Assembly (NCBI GenBank): GCA_039111535.1
Contig: JBCCIM010000009.1
Span: forward strand, 1-64,000
From: Bacteroidota bacterium
GTDB lineage: Bacteria; Bacteroidota; Rhodothermia; Rhodothermales; JAHQVL01
DNA length: 64,000 nt
Direction: 5' to 3'
The notes below the pieces were generated by a model. That model searched no databases and was not told the origin of the DNA. It saw nothing but the letters and a program-made list of their open reading frames with translations. The translations under genes and the position numbers were made by a program. Positions 9,066 to 18,499 of the stretch are shown one piece after another (positions within the stretch are counted from its first letter, which is position 1; every line of letters starts with the position of its first letter).

Positions 9066-11792
9066 TTACTCGTATCGTAGCGCGTCAACGGGATTGCCGC
9101 GCGCTACCTTTATGGTCTGGTAGCTCACAGCCACAAGTGCTACGACTAGCACAATCAGGCCAATCAGCAAGAAAATGCCGGCACCCAACTCAATGCGGTA
9201 CGCAAAGGCCTCAACCCACCTTTTTAATCCAAAATAGGCAAGTGGGGTGGCGATGATAAATGCGATGCTTACGAGTTTGAACAGCCTACCCGTAAGTAGA
9301 AACAGCATGCTGGTTTCTGATGCCCCCAGCACTTTGCGGATACCGACCTCTTTTGTTCGCCGTTGCGTCATGAAGGAAGCAAGGCCGAACAAACCCATTG
9401 CAGCAATGAGGATAGCGAGTCCGGCAAACAGGCCAATGGCGCGCCCAAGCCGGACATCCGCTGCATACTGCGCCTGAATTTGATCATCCAGAAAAGCGAT
9501 TTCGAATGGCTGATCGGGTAGCACTTGGTGCCAGGCTGCTTTGAGCTGCTTGATCTGTTCTGCTCTGTTGCCGGGGGCAAGCTTTACAAGCACATGCGAA
9601 ATCACGAATAGATTGGCTACATCAGAAGACTGGGCAGCGTAGTAGGCAAACGATGTGATAGGGGTACGCGCGGAACTGTGGTGGAAGTCGGCAACGACAC
9701 CGGCAATTCTTCCTTTTATGCCGGGGTTGTTTGCTTCATTGCCCGGGTCTACAATGCGCACCGACTGTTCTATTGCATCTTCGGGGCGCCAGCCAAGTGC
9801 TGCAGCTGCCGTTTCGTTGATCAGTACCTGCTCTTCCGGAATTTGGGAAAACCCTGCAGGTACCTCTTCCGAGTTGTTGCTAAATGCAGGCATGTGGCCA
9901 GCAACAAGCGGAATGTCGAGCAATTCGAAAAACCCTGGCCCAACGCCGTGCGTTTCGATTGGAATTGCAGATGTTCGTTCACCGTCTGCCTGTACAACCA
10001 TGCTTGGGCGGACCTCTTTCAGGCCTGGTAACCCGCTGGTGCCCGAAACTGCAAGGACGCCAGGTTGCGATGCCAATGCCTGGCTGAGCACCTGATAGTT
10101 TCGTCGTGCCTTGTTGGCGCGGATGGTTACTACCTGCTCTTCGTCAAAGCCAAGGCGGATAGACTGTAAGTAGTCTACTTGTTGGTGGATGACCAGAGAG
10201 CCCGCAATGAGCACAATACAACTGGCAAACTGGAATACAATGAGCGTTGAGCGTAACCTGCTTTTCCCGAATGCGGCGAGCCCACGTAACGTTTCTGCCG
10301 GCCGTTGTCGGGCTGCCAGTATGGCCGGATAGGCGCCGGCGAGTAAGCTTGTTAACAAAATAATCGCAACAAATAGCCATAACGTGCCCGTGCCCCAATA
10401 GTCAAACAGCGCGTCGGATGCAAAGGGAACGAGTATGGATTTTCCTGCCCAAACAAAACCTAGCGCAATAACCACAGCTATGCTGGTCAATAAAAATGCG
10501 TCGGCCAGAAATTGTGCTGCCAGTTGCAGGCGTGAGGCCCCAATGGCACGGTGGACACCAAGTTCTTTAATCCGGGTGGTTGCGCGGGCGAGCGCCAGGT
10601 TGGTGAAATTGGAGTAGGCGAGTAGCAGCACGATGAGCGCCATGCCCGACAGGCCGTAGACCAGGGTAATAGACCCACCAACCCCTGGCTCCCCGCGATC
10701 TTGTGGATGCAGGTAGACTTCTGTTAAGGGTTGAAAGCCCAGTTGGATTTCGTCGCTCTCCAGCCGGCCGGCTAATGCCGTGGTGGCTTTGTGCGCGGCT
10801 TCCTGAATATCCTGAATACCCGGTAGCAGCACATACGTATAAAGCCCTGGCCAGTTGAGGTTGTTCAGGGGGCCGTATTGCTGCTCAAGCGTAGCCGTTG
10901 ACGCTATAACACTCAACGGGATATGCGATTGGGCCGGCGGATTTGCTACAACACCCGTAACTATAAGCGGGAGTTGTTTGATTTCGCTATAGCCATCATA
11001 CATCAGAATGACCTGCCCAAGTGGGGAGGCATCTCCAAAGTATTTCCTGGCAATGTCTTCCGTAACTACAACAGTACCTGGCTCTGAAAGCACTGAAGCC
11101 GGATCGCCGGAAATTAGCTGGAAAGAAAACACATCGAAAAACGATGGGTCGGCGTACAAAAAGTCTTGCTCGGCATATACAGCTTGCTCGGACGTGATCT
11201 GATTTGTTACGGTGATGTTGCGTTTCCAGGGGGCGAGCCTGACCGTTGCTTCCGTGCCGGGTACGTTTTGATTGACCAGCGCAGCGTGTCCGCCCCCTGT
11301 CTTCGCTGAGCTGCCACTATCAGTTTGCTGGACAACCCGGTAGATGTTATCAGCTTGATCATGGAAGCGATCGAAGCTGAGTTCATGCCAGACGTACATC
11401 GAAATTAGAAGGCAGCCGGCGAGCCCCAGCGCCAAGCCCGTCACGTTGATGCCTGTATAGCCAGGATGGCGCTTTATGTAGCGTACAGAAACCCTGAAAT
11501 AGTTCTTGAGCATGGCGAGGTTTGCCCGTAGCGCCTTGAAAATGCGTCCTTCAGCCCTGGCCTTTTTCCAGTAAACGTCCTTGTAGTCCTGCTTGATCAG
11601 CGCATAAGATCCCAGTTTGCGAACCGCGTGGTCGAAAGCGCGGCGGGGTGTAAGGCCCTGCGCAATCAGGTCGTCAAAATGATCGCGCAAGTGTCCTTCC
11701 AGTTCTTCAGCATCCTCATCTGAAATGGCAATTTCTGTAGAAAGAAAACGACGCCACGTGGTGACGGCTGCATCAATGTCAAACTGATTCAT
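9066..11792 (-). CDS. FtsX-like ABC transporter permease with N-terminal prefix domain
   Basis: The 908-residue protein has a short helical prefix (about residues 1-95, with LEGHLRDHFDDLIAQGLTP) of the type found before permeases paired with PadR regulators. It is followed by two MacB/FtsX units. Each unit has an extracytoplasmic domain and membrane helices; clear marks are GYTGINVTGLALGLAGCLL, ARATTRIKELGVHRAIGAS and RRTKEVGIRKVLGAS. The family normally works with a separate ABC ATPase, which is not nearby. Its start codon overlaps the padR-like stop by 4 bp (ATGA), so the two are translationally coupled. The substrate is unknown; such permeases are often linked to envelope stress or antimicrobial peptides. 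Confidence 0.85.
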   Translation of the reverse strand: MNQFDIDAAVTTWRRFLSTEIAISDEDAEELEGHLRDHFDDLIAQGLTPRRAFDHAVRKLGSYALIKQDYKDVYWKKARAEGRIFKALRANLAMLKNYFRVSVRYIKRHPGYTGINVTGLALGLAGCLLISMYVWHELSFDRFHDQADNIYRVVQQTDSGSSAKTGGGHAALVNQNVPGTEATVRLAPWKRNITVTNQITSEQAVYAEQDFLYADPSFFDVFSFQLISGDPASVLSEPGTVVVTEDIARKYFGDASPLGQVILMYDGYSEIKQLPLIVTGVVANPPAQSHIPLSVIASTATLEQQYGPLNNLNWPGLYTYVLLPGIQDIQEAAHKATTALAGRLESDEIQLGFQPLTEVYLHPQDRGEPGVGGSITLVYGLSGMALIVLLLAYSNFTNLALARATTRIKELGVHRAIGASRLQLAAQFLADAFLLTSIAVVIALGFVWAGKSILVPFASDALFDYWGTGTLWLFVAIILLTSLLAGAYPAILAARQRPAETLRGLAAFGKSRLRSTLIVFQFASCIVLIAGSLVIHQQVDYLQSIRLGFDEEQVVTIRANKARRNYQVLSQALASQPGVLAVSGTSGLPGLKEVRPSMVVQADGERTSAIPIETHGVGPGFFELLDIPLVAGHMPAFSNNSEEVPAGFSQIPEEQVLINETAAAALGWRPEDAIEQSVRIVDPGNEANNPGIKGRIAGVVADFHHSSARTPITSFAYYAAQSSDVANLFVISHVLVKLAPGNRAEQIKQLKAAWHQVLPDQPFEIAFLDDQIQAQYAADVRLGRAIGLFAGLAILIAAMGLFGLASFMTQRRTKEVGIRKVLGASETSMLFLLTGRLFKLVSIAFIIATPLAYFGLKRWVEAFAYRIELGAGIFLLIGLIVLVVALVAVSYQTIKVARGNPVDALRYE

Positions 11793-12127
11793 GTGAGCGT
11801 TGGTTTAAGTCCCCAAAGTTGTACAAAAATATTGTGAACAGAAAGCCACGCTGCTTTCTCTTTTTCCAGTGCCTTCTGGCCTTTGGCCGTAATGCGGTAG
11901 TATCGCCTCCTGCGCTCGCCTTCTTTCTCGACCCAGAACGATTCGACAAGTCCATCTGCAGTGATGCGGTGCATGAGGGTATAAAGCGATCCTGCAGCCC
12001 ATTCGACATCGCCACCTGAAAGCAGATTTACTTTCTTGATGATGCGATAGCCGTAGCTTTCCCCCTTGTCCAGGATGGAGAGAACGATGGTTTGGGCTGA
12101 GGCGCCTGTGAGTGCTTTTGCCGGCAT
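11789..12127 (-). CDS. PadR-family transcriptional regulator
   Basis: This 112-residue protein is a small PadR winged-helix regulator. The sequence shows ILDKGESYGYRIIKKV, then LSGGDVEWAAGSLYTLMHRI with the recognition region, and LVESFWVEKEGERRRRYYRIT as the wing, ending in ITAKGQKAL. It overlaps the downstream permease gene, which it presumably controls together with itself. Two perfect inverted repeats lie 74-125 bp upstream and are the likely operators. Subfamily proteins of this size lack a long C-terminal effector helix bundle, so the inducer may bind at the dimer interface. Confidence 0.9.
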   Translation of the reverse strand: MPAKALTGASAQTIVLSILDKGESYGYRIIKKVNLLSGGDVEWAAGSLYTLMHRITADGLVESFWVEKEGERRRRYYRITAKGQKALEKEKAAWLSVHNIFVQLWGLKPTLT

Positions 12128-12200
12128 AAGAATGTTGATTGACTTTGGCGAGGCGGGTTTGCCTGCGCAGGCATCCAGTATTGAATCTGGTAAATCATTT

Positions 12201-12221
12201 ATAGGTTGATGATCAACCTAT
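12201..12221. promoter_or_regulatory. dyad 1 upstream of padR-like gene
   Basis: Perfect inverted repeat with 10-bp arms, ATAGGTTGAT-G-ATCAACCTAT. Its core TTGATNATCAA is shared with a second dyad 32 bp away (centre to centre, about three helical turns). It is a likely PadR operator controlling the padR-permease pair. The rest of the 319-bp gap 12128-12446 holds no gene. Confidence 0.6.
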
Positions 12222-12233
12222 GTGCATGAGCAA

Positions 12234-12252
12234 TATATTGATCATCAATATA
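12234..12252. promoter_or_regulatory. dyad 2 upstream of padR-like gene
   Basis: Perfect inverted repeat with 9-bp arms, TATATTGAT-C-ATCAATATA, sharing TTGATNATCAA with dyad 1. The AT-rich flanks and the equal helical face suggest cooperative binding of two regulator dimers. Confidence 0.6.
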
Positions 12253-12446
12253 ACATGTCAACATATGCTGCAAAATTTGCGATAAGCGGGAGAATAGGAT
12301 ACCCTTTAAGCAATGGCCTGCGACAATGATGTGCAGCGCCGCGCATTTTTCGCGCGCGATTGTTATGCGTTGAGATGTAGCGCTGTCCTGGAGCGTTCTT
12401 GGGCGTTTGAAAGGGAATTGGTTCAGCGGCTGGGCATTGCAGGTGT

Positions 12447-13190
12447 TCAGCTTGTATGATGCAGCGCTCGAACTACGGCAGCAACCACATGCTGATCAGT
12501 ACCTGGCTTTGCTGGTGCCCGGAGCACGTCCAGTCCTTCGGGTTCAGGCAGCAACTTGCCAGCTGGATTGCTAAAACTGCCGTGCACCTGCGTGCAACCT
12601 GATTGAACCACCAGCTTGGTTACGCTGTCTGGCGTGATGCCGGCGCCCGGCAGGATTTCGATACGGCCGTTCGCCTGAGCAATCAGCTTTTGCAGTATTT
12701 TGGCGCCAGCAAGCGCGGTAGGGGCCTGCCCTGAAGTGAGGACCCGCTGTACGCCACAATCGATGAGCGTTTCCAGCGCCTGGTACGGATCGGGTGTCAC
12801 ATCAAACGCGCGGTGAAAGACACACGGGATGTTCTGCATGTGTGCGATGGCTTGCTGCAGACGCGGCACGTCTATTTCACCTGCCTCTGTCAAAATCCCG
12901 ATGGCAAAAGCGTCTGCGCCGGCGTCGACAAATGCATCTATATCGGCCAACATGGTAGCAAACTCAGGGACGCTGTAGACAAATCCATACGCGCGCGGCC
13001 GAATCATCACAACAATTGGTAGTTCGGAAGCGGCACGGACCTGGGCAAACAGTCCGGTTGAAGGGGTAAGGCCATCGAGGGCCAGGGCATAGTTGAGTTC
13101 GAGCCGGTCTGCACCGCCGGCTGTTGCTTCAACCGCAGCTGCTACTGATTCAACACAGACTTCGACGATCATCCGTTGGGAGCCAGCCAT
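12447..13190 (-). CDS. cutC: CutC-family protein (copper homeostasis-type)
   Basis: The 247-residue protein is a CutC-type TIM barrel. Family marks are MIVEVCVESVAAAVEATAGGADRLELN at the start (residues 7-33), then MIRPRAYGFVYS, FHRAFDVTPDP, RVLTSGQAPTA, ILPGAGI and QVHGSF near the end. CutC was first linked to copper tolerance, although its enzymatic activity is unsettled. Two starts are possible, at 13190 and at the Met six codons later (13172), which directly opens the first strand. Its upstream neighbour on the same strand, the ThuA-like gene, ends 48 bp away, so they may be cotranscribed. Confidence 0.9.
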   Translation of the reverse strand: MAGSQRMIVEVCVESVAAAVEATAGGADRLELNYALALDGLTPSTGLFAQVRAASELPIVVMIRPRAYGFVYSVPEFATMLADIDAFVDAGADAFAIGILTEAGEIDVPRLQQAIAHMQNIPCVFHRAFDVTPDPYQALETLIDCGVQRVLTSGQAPTALAGAKILQKLIAQANGRIEILPGAGITPDSVTKLVVQSGCTQVHGSFSNPAGKLLPEPEGLDVLRAPAKPGTDQHVVAAVVRALHHTS

Positions 13191-13238
13191 AAGGATTGGG
13201 GTCGTTAATGTTGGGAAAGCATGGTAAGCGGTAGCTGA

Positions 13239-13970
13239 TTAGTCAACCAGCCAGTTTGCAGCGTTGGTCAGCAAGGTTTTGTATGCCGCAGACTCGTGGG
13301 CGAAGCCATCGTGTCCCAATGTGATGCCAACGATACGTCGGGTAGGGTGGTTGATGGTCCAGGCTACCGGGAATTGTGTGCCAGTATCTGGTTCTGTACC
13401 AACCATTAACACATTGAGTGCTGGCCCTTGTGCGTGGACCTCAAACCGGTAGAGTTCATCTTCCAGCGTAAAGGTCGCCGGCACACCTGCTGTGATATCG
13501 TGCGTCGAATCAGTAACTGTGATTTCAAATGGACCATACGGGCCGTGGCTGCGAGAACCGCCGCCGACCAACTCACGGTTGTAGGCCGGCCAATCTTCCC
13601 AGTTGTACCAAACAGACGGATGGATAAGCAGCAGTCCTTTGCCGGCATCTGTAAACTCAAAAATGGCTCTGCGCAAGGTTGAGTCGGTCAGTGGCTGGTT
13701 GTTGCTCAGGTAGAGCAGGTCGATCGTATCAAGGGCCGGTAATACAGCAGATGGGTCGTCAGTGTAGGTCACGTCAAAGCCAGCTGCGGTCAAGGTGGCA
13801 CTGTCCTCCTGATCAAACCAGCGGTCAAAGTCGTGACTGCTACCACCGCCAACAATAAGTACCTTTTTGGCACCAGGGGTTTCGGTGGGAGGGACAGGCT
13901 CATTATCAGCGCAACCGGCAAGCAGCGACAGGCAAACAAACAACAGGGGAAAGGCAGAACGGGTAGTCAT
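13239..13970 (-). CDS. ThuA-like domain lipoprotein
   Basis: This 243-residue protein begins with a lipoprotein signal (LFVCLSLLAGC, lipidated Cys about residue 20). The rest is a class I glutamine-amidotransferase-like fold of the ThuA type: KKVLIVGGGSSHDFDRWF, DLLYLSNNQPLTD, GKGLLLIHPSVWYNW, ELVGGGSRSHGPYGPF, then TFTLEDELYRFE and RRIVGITLGHDGFAHE. ThuA-like proteins are associated with sugar (trehalose) utilisation, but the reaction is not established. Export as a lipoprotein is common in Bacteroidota and Planctomycetes. It probably forms a transcription unit with cutC, although no functional link is evident. Confidence 0.8.
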   Translation of the reverse strand: MTTRSAFPLLFVCLSLLAGCADNEPVPPTETPGAKKVLIVGGGSSHDFDRWFDQEDSATLTAAGFDVTYTDDPSAVLPALDTIDLLYLSNNQPLTDSTLRRAIFEFTDAGKGLLLIHPSVWYNWEDWPAYNRELVGGGSRSHGPYGPFEITVTDSTHDITAGVPATFTLEDELYRFEVHAQGPALNVLMVGTEPDTGTQFPVAWTINHPTRRIVGITLGHDGFAHESAAYKTLLTNAANWLVD

Positions 13971-14201
13971 GGTGTAAGACTAGGCCAGGTGTGTGGGGAT
14001 ACAAAGCGGTAAATTAGGTGATTCAGGTCACCTATTCCAGCAAAATATTAATTGCTGGTGGAGGTAGAGGTATGAAATAGGAATGTCACCGTCTAATTAA
14101 TAGATTTACGGATAGGTAAAATACCACGTCCGACGACATACACATTCCCCACCACACTGCACGCAACCCTGCCACATATCACATCAGGTACTTCACGCTT
14201 T

Positions 14202-16244
14202 GTGGAGGGGCCAGCCGGCTCCGGGAAAACCAGCTATGCCATCGGGCACATCCAGCGTTTGATCGAAAGTGGGGTTGAACCCGAGCAAATCTTGCTCTTT
14301 ACCCCGCAGCGCAGCTATACCTTGCAGTATGAGCAGGCTTTTGATACGCAGACGTGGTACCGATTGGGCAAGGCAACCATCGGTGGGTTGGCCGGCCGCA
14401 TGGTCGGGTTGTTCTGGCCGCTGGTGGATCGCGAGAAATACCCGTTTGAAAGTCAGCAGTCGCCGGCATTCCTCACCTACGAAGTGGCGCAATACTTTAT
14501 GTCGCGCCTCGTAAAACCACTGATTGAAGAAGGCTATTTCTCAGACCTCAAGCTGACCCTGCCGCGCCTCTATAGCCAGTTGCTGGACAACCTCAACAAG
14601 GCGTCGGCTAACGGGATTCCGCTAGAAAGCGTCGGGCAATACCTCAAAGATGCAGCAGGACTGGCAGACAGCGATGAGCAACGCTACGAAGATATTGCCC
14701 AAACCATCGAAGCGTATCGCACCTTCTGCATTTCTAACAACCTGCTGGATTTCTCCCTGTCGCTGGCGTTGTTCTGGGACCTTTACCAGCAAGGACCTGA
14801 AGTACACAATTTCCTGGATAAGCAGTACAGCCATCTGGTTTATGATAACTGCGAAGAAGACATCCCGATCGCCCATGACTTCATTACCAAATTTTTGCCT
14901 GCACTCGATACAGCCTGCGTATTATTCGACAACAATGCCGGCTATCGCCGTTTTCTGGGGGCAAGTCCGCGGAGTGCATACAAATTATCTGAGCAATGCA
15001 GCGAGCGGGTAGTACTGGCTGATTCGCATGTGCAACCGCCGGCGCTGCAAGTACTGCAGCAATTGGTTGCAGAAGAGATTGTTGAAGGCGACCTCAACAA
15101 TGTGCCTGTAGAAGCGGCAGTGGAGCCACATTTTGTGGTGCATTCAGACAGGCTGCATCAGGACATGGTGCTCCGCGCTGCAGACCATGTAGTCAAGCTG
15201 GTCGCAGAGGGCGTTGCGCCGGCTGATATTGCCATCATCAGCCCGTACCTCAGTGAAAGCGTGCATTTTGGCCTGGGGATGCAACTCGACAAACATGAAG
15301 TCGCGCACCAGACGCACCGTCCATCTCGTGACTTGCTGAGTGAGCCGGTGACACGTGTCATGCTCACCGTTGCACAACTGGCGCATCCTGCGTGGCAATT
15401 GCCGCGACCTTCGCGGGAAGCGGTGACTTACATGTTTAATCGGCTTCTGGCCGGCGCAGACCTTGTGCGGGCAGCTTTGCTTGGCGGCGGTGTGTATGCT
15501 TTTGTGAGTGAAGATGTAGGCCTCAAGCCATTTGAAGAACTGGAGCCAGAAATGCGCGACCGGATTACCTATAACATCGGCGCACAATACGATCGGTTGC
15601 GTAGCTGGATCATTGATTACCGGGCTGGAGATCCGTTACCTATCGACCATTTTTTTAGCAAACTTTTTGGTGAAGTGCTCAGCCAGGAAGGTTTTGGGTT
15701 TTTGCGGGATGTCGAAGCAGGTGTGGATACCGGACGGCTGGTAGAATCAGCGCGCAAATTCCGACAGGCCGTCGGGCCGGTGCTGGATGCTATTGGATTA
15801 CAAGTTGGGGAGGCCTATGTCGATATGGTGCAGCAAGGGGTGATCTCTGCTTTTTATCGCATCGATTGGGAGGAAGAGGACAATGCCGTGCTGATTACGC
15901 CGGCACATACCTTCCTGTTGAAAAACCGCGCCTACAAACACCAAATCTGGCTGGATGTAGGCAGCACGTCGTGGCACCGCCGTATTCAGCAGCCGCTTAC
16001 CAATCCGTACGTACTGACGAAGTACTGGCAGCAAGGACGGAAGTGGAACGCAGAGATGGAGCAGTTTCATGAAAAAGAGCGATTGACCGCACTGGTAAAA
16101 GGATTGCTGAACCGTTGCTCGGATGTGGTGCTTGTTTGTTTTAGCGAATTAAGCGCATACGGTCAGGAGCAGACAGGGATGATGCGGGAAGTGATGAACA
16201 ATGTGATGCGTCACCTCGCCGTGTCGCCAGCGACGGAGGAATAG
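14202..16244 (+). CDS. AddB-like superfamily 1 helicase-fold protein with degenerate motifs
   Basis: This protein, 680 residues from the only canonical start (GTG), is a P-loop protein related to AddB/UvrD helicases. Walker A is GPAGSGKT at residues 3-10. The expected Walker B is replaced by LVYDNCEED and motif III by VLFDNNAGYR, so it is probably a structural, ATPase-poor subunit. With the GTG start the P-loop would lack its leading beta strand. The frame is open back to a stop at 14094 and reads RFVEG into the P-loop, with no ATG, GTG or TTG, so a non-canonical upstream start is possible. It is first in a four-gene unit; the next gene begins 2 bp after its stop. Confidence 0.65.
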   Translation: MEGPAGSGKTSYAIGHIQRLIESGVEPEQILLFTPQRSYTLQYEQAFDTQTWYRLGKATIGGLAGRMVGLFWPLVDREKYPFESQQSPAFLTYEVAQYFMSRLVKPLIEEGYFSDLKLTLPRLYSQLLDNLNKASANGIPLESVGQYLKDAAGLADSDEQRYEDIAQTIEAYRTFCISNNLLDFSLSLALFWDLYQQGPEVHNFLDKQYSHLVYDNCEEDIPIAHDFITKFLPALDTACVLFDNNAGYRRFLGASPRSAYKLSEQCSERVVLADSHVQPPALQVLQQLVAEEIVEGDLNNVPVEAAVEPHFVVHSDRLHQDMVLRAADHVVKLVAEGVAPADIAIISPYLSESVHFGLGMQLDKHEVAHQTHRPSRDLLSEPVTRVMLTVAQLAHPAWQLPRPSREAVTYMFNRLLAGADLVRAALLGGGVYAFVSEDVGLKPFEELEPEMRDRITYNIGAQYDRLRSWIIDYRAGDPLPIDHFFSKLFGEVLSQEGFGFLRDVEAGVDTGRLVESARKFRQAVGPVLDAIGLQVGEAYVDMVQQGVISAFYRIDWEEEDNAVLITPAHTFLLKNRAYKHQIWLDVGSTSWHRRIQQPLTNPYVLTKYWQQGRKWNAEMEQFHEKERLTALVKGLLNRCSDVVLVCFSELSAYGQEQTGMMREVMNNVMRHLAVSPATEE

Positions 16245-16246
16245 CC

Positions 16247-18499
16247 ATGGCAGGATTTGAGCCGCGGCCGGCGCAAAAGGCCATTCTTGAATATAAAAAA
16301 GGCACGATGGGAATTGCCGCCGTTCCGGGCAGTGGCAAAACCTGGACACTGTCTCAACTGGCATCTGCGCTTATCATTGATGGAGCGTTACAGCGGGGAC
16401 AGGAAGTGCTAATTGTTACCCTGGTAAACGCGGCGGTCGACAACTTCAGGCAGCGCATTGCCGCTTTCCTCCAGGAGCGCGGTTTATTACCCGGACTCGG
16501 GTATCGCGTACGCACCCTGCATAGTTTGGCCCACGAAATTGTCGCGATGGTCCCGTCTGCTGCAGGGCTGCCGGCGGATTTTGCTGTAGTTGATGAACGC
16601 GTTGCCGAGTCTATCCTGAAAAATGCCTTTCGGGCCGCCTACCCGCGGTATGAGCTGTCGATTTACGGGTACCTGAAAGAAGACCTTAACGAATTTAAAC
16701 GCCGCAAAATCACCAAAGATCAATTGCCCGACATGCTGCAGCGGGTGGTTCAAAATAGCATTTCACACCTGAAAAACAGGCGGGTTGACGTAGCTACCCT
16801 GAACAACCACCTTGTAGACCAGCCGGCATCGATGGCGCACCTTGTGCGGGACGTTTACGACCGCTACCAACAAGGCCTCGCCACGCGCGGTGCGCTCGAC
16901 TTTGATGACCTGATCACAACGGCCATCGACGTACTGGCGCACGATGACACGCTGGTGCAGCGGCTGCAGCGCAAATGGCCGTATGTATTGGAAGATGAGG
17001 CACAGGACAGTAGCGCGTTGCAAGAACAGATTCTGCGTTATCTGACAGGAGAAGCCGGCAACTGGGTACGCGTTGGAGACCCGAACCAGGCCATCTATGA
17101 GACGTTTACAACAGCGCACCCACGGTATCTAAAAGCCTTTCTTGAAGAAGCAGACTACAAGCGAGACCTGCCCAATTCCGGGCGCTCAGGCCGGCCCATT
17201 ATTCGAGTTGCAAACGAGTTGATTCGCTGGGTCCGGGAAGAACACCCGGTCGTTCCGTTACGTGATGCGCTGGATATCCCCTACATAGAACCAACTCCGC
17301 CAGGCGATCCTCAGCCGAATCCGGCAGATGATCTGTGCAACGTGGCTTTTGTATTTCGCGGTGACACCAACGAACAGGAACTGGCCCGGGTGCTGGGTTC
17401 AGTGAAAAAGTGGTTGCCAGATCATCCCGATGCAACGCTTGCGCTGCTCGTGCCAACCCATGCGCAGGGTGCAGAGGCGATTCGGGCGCTGGAGAAAGCC
17501 GGCATTCCGTATTCCGATGCACTGTTGCGCCTAACTACCTCAACCCGAGAAGCAGCCGGGGCTTTGGGTAGAATTCTGGATCATCTCGCGCACCCGGCTT
17601 CCCACAAAACCCTGCCTACGGTGTACAAAGTATGGTTCTTCCGCGTGTTGAAAGAAGAAGACACCGAGGAGGCGCAAGAACGACTGGCTTTGCACCTCGA
17701 TGTGCTGGCTACCTGCGAAGAAAGCGAGACCTACATTTGGCCGCGGCCCGGACACGATTGGCTGGAAGAAAAGAAAGAAGACCTGTCCGACGAAACCTAC
17801 TTCTGTATGCGTCAATTCCGCACCCAACTGCAGTACTGGCAACAACTCGTATTACTGCCGGTGAGCGAAATGCTGACGGCCATCGCGCAGACCATCTTCG
17901 ACGAACCCGAAAAGCTGGCCATGACCCAGCTGTTTGCTGAAATCTTGAACGATCGCTCTGCATACCACCTGGGGCTGGAGAAGCGCATCACTACGCTGGA
18001 TGAGTTGAACCAGGAATTGTATGCCATCGCGCGCGACAAGCGCCGCGTGCGGTCCATCGAAGCAGACAAAACAGGATTTGATCCCGAAGATCACAAAGGT
18101 GAAGTGGTGGTTGCAACGATGCATGGTGCAAAAGGGCTCGAATGGGACCGCGTGTACATGCTATCGGTGAATGATTATGATTTTCCGTCGGCGATGGAAG
18201 GAGAGAAGTTTCGGGCCGAGCGCTGGTATGTGCGAAACAGTTTGAGTTTGGATGCTGAGACCATGGCCCAGCTTGATGCCTTTATCGACGGTGTCACCTA
18301 TGAAGAGGGAGCGGCGACGCAGGAGGCGCGGTATGATTATGCCCGCGAGCGGTTGCGGCTGTTGTACGTCGGTATCACGCGTGCGCGAAAAGAATTGATG
18401 GTGACCAGCAATATCGGCCGCGGCAGAAACCAGCCGGCCGTAGCTTTCACCGCCCTGAAGTCATTCCTCGACCCTTCGCCGGAGGTACAAGATGGATAA
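16247..18499 (+). CDS. UvrD/PcrA-type ATP-dependent DNA helicase
   Basis: The 750-residue protein has the full superfamily 1A set: Walker A VPGSGKTWTL (about residues 25-34), motif II LEDEAQDSSALQ, motif III VRVGDPNQAIYETF, motif IV NSGRSGRPI, motif V VVVATMHGAKGLEWDRVYML and motif VI RLRLLYVGITRARKEL. It should unwind DNA in the 3' to 5' direction. A Shine-Dalgarno GGAGG sits 8 nt before the ATG, which follows the preceding stop by 2 bp; its own end overlaps the nuclease gene by 8 bp. With its neighbours it forms an AddAB/RecBCD-like set in which helicase and nuclease are separate polypeptides. Confidence 0.9.
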   Translation: MAGFEPRPAQKAILEYKKGTMGIAAVPGSGKTWTLSQLASALIIDGALQRGQEVLIVTLVNAAVDNFRQRIAAFLQERGLLPGLGYRVRTLHSLAHEIVAMVPSAAGLPADFAVVDERVAESILKNAFRAAYPRYELSIYGYLKEDLNEFKRRKITKDQLPDMLQRVVQNSISHLKNRRVDVATLNNHLVDQPASMAHLVRDVYDRYQQGLATRGALDFDDLITTAIDVLAHDDTLVQRLQRKWPYVLEDEAQDSSALQEQILRYLTGEAGNWVRVGDPNQAIYETFTTAHPRYLKAFLEEADYKRDLPNSGRSGRPIIRVANELIRWVREEHPVVPLRDALDIPYIEPTPPGDPQPNPADDLCNVAFVFRGDTNEQELARVLGSVKKWLPDHPDATLALLVPTHAQGAEAIRALEKAGIPYSDALLRLTTSTREAAGALGRILDHLAHPASHKTLPTVYKVWFFRVLKEEDTEEAQERLALHLDVLATCEESETYIWPRPGHDWLEEKKEDLSDETYFCMRQFRTQLQYWQQLVLLPVSEMLTAIAQTIFDEPEKLAMTQLFAEILNDRSAYHLGLEKRITTLDELNQELYAIARDKRRVRSIEADKTGFDPEDHKGEVVVATMHGAKGLEWDRVYMLSVNDYDFPSAMEGEKFRAERWYVRNSLSLDAETMAQLDAFIDGVTYEEGAATQEARYDYARERLRLLYVGITRARKELMVTSNIGRGRNQPAVAFTALKSFLDPSPEVQDG

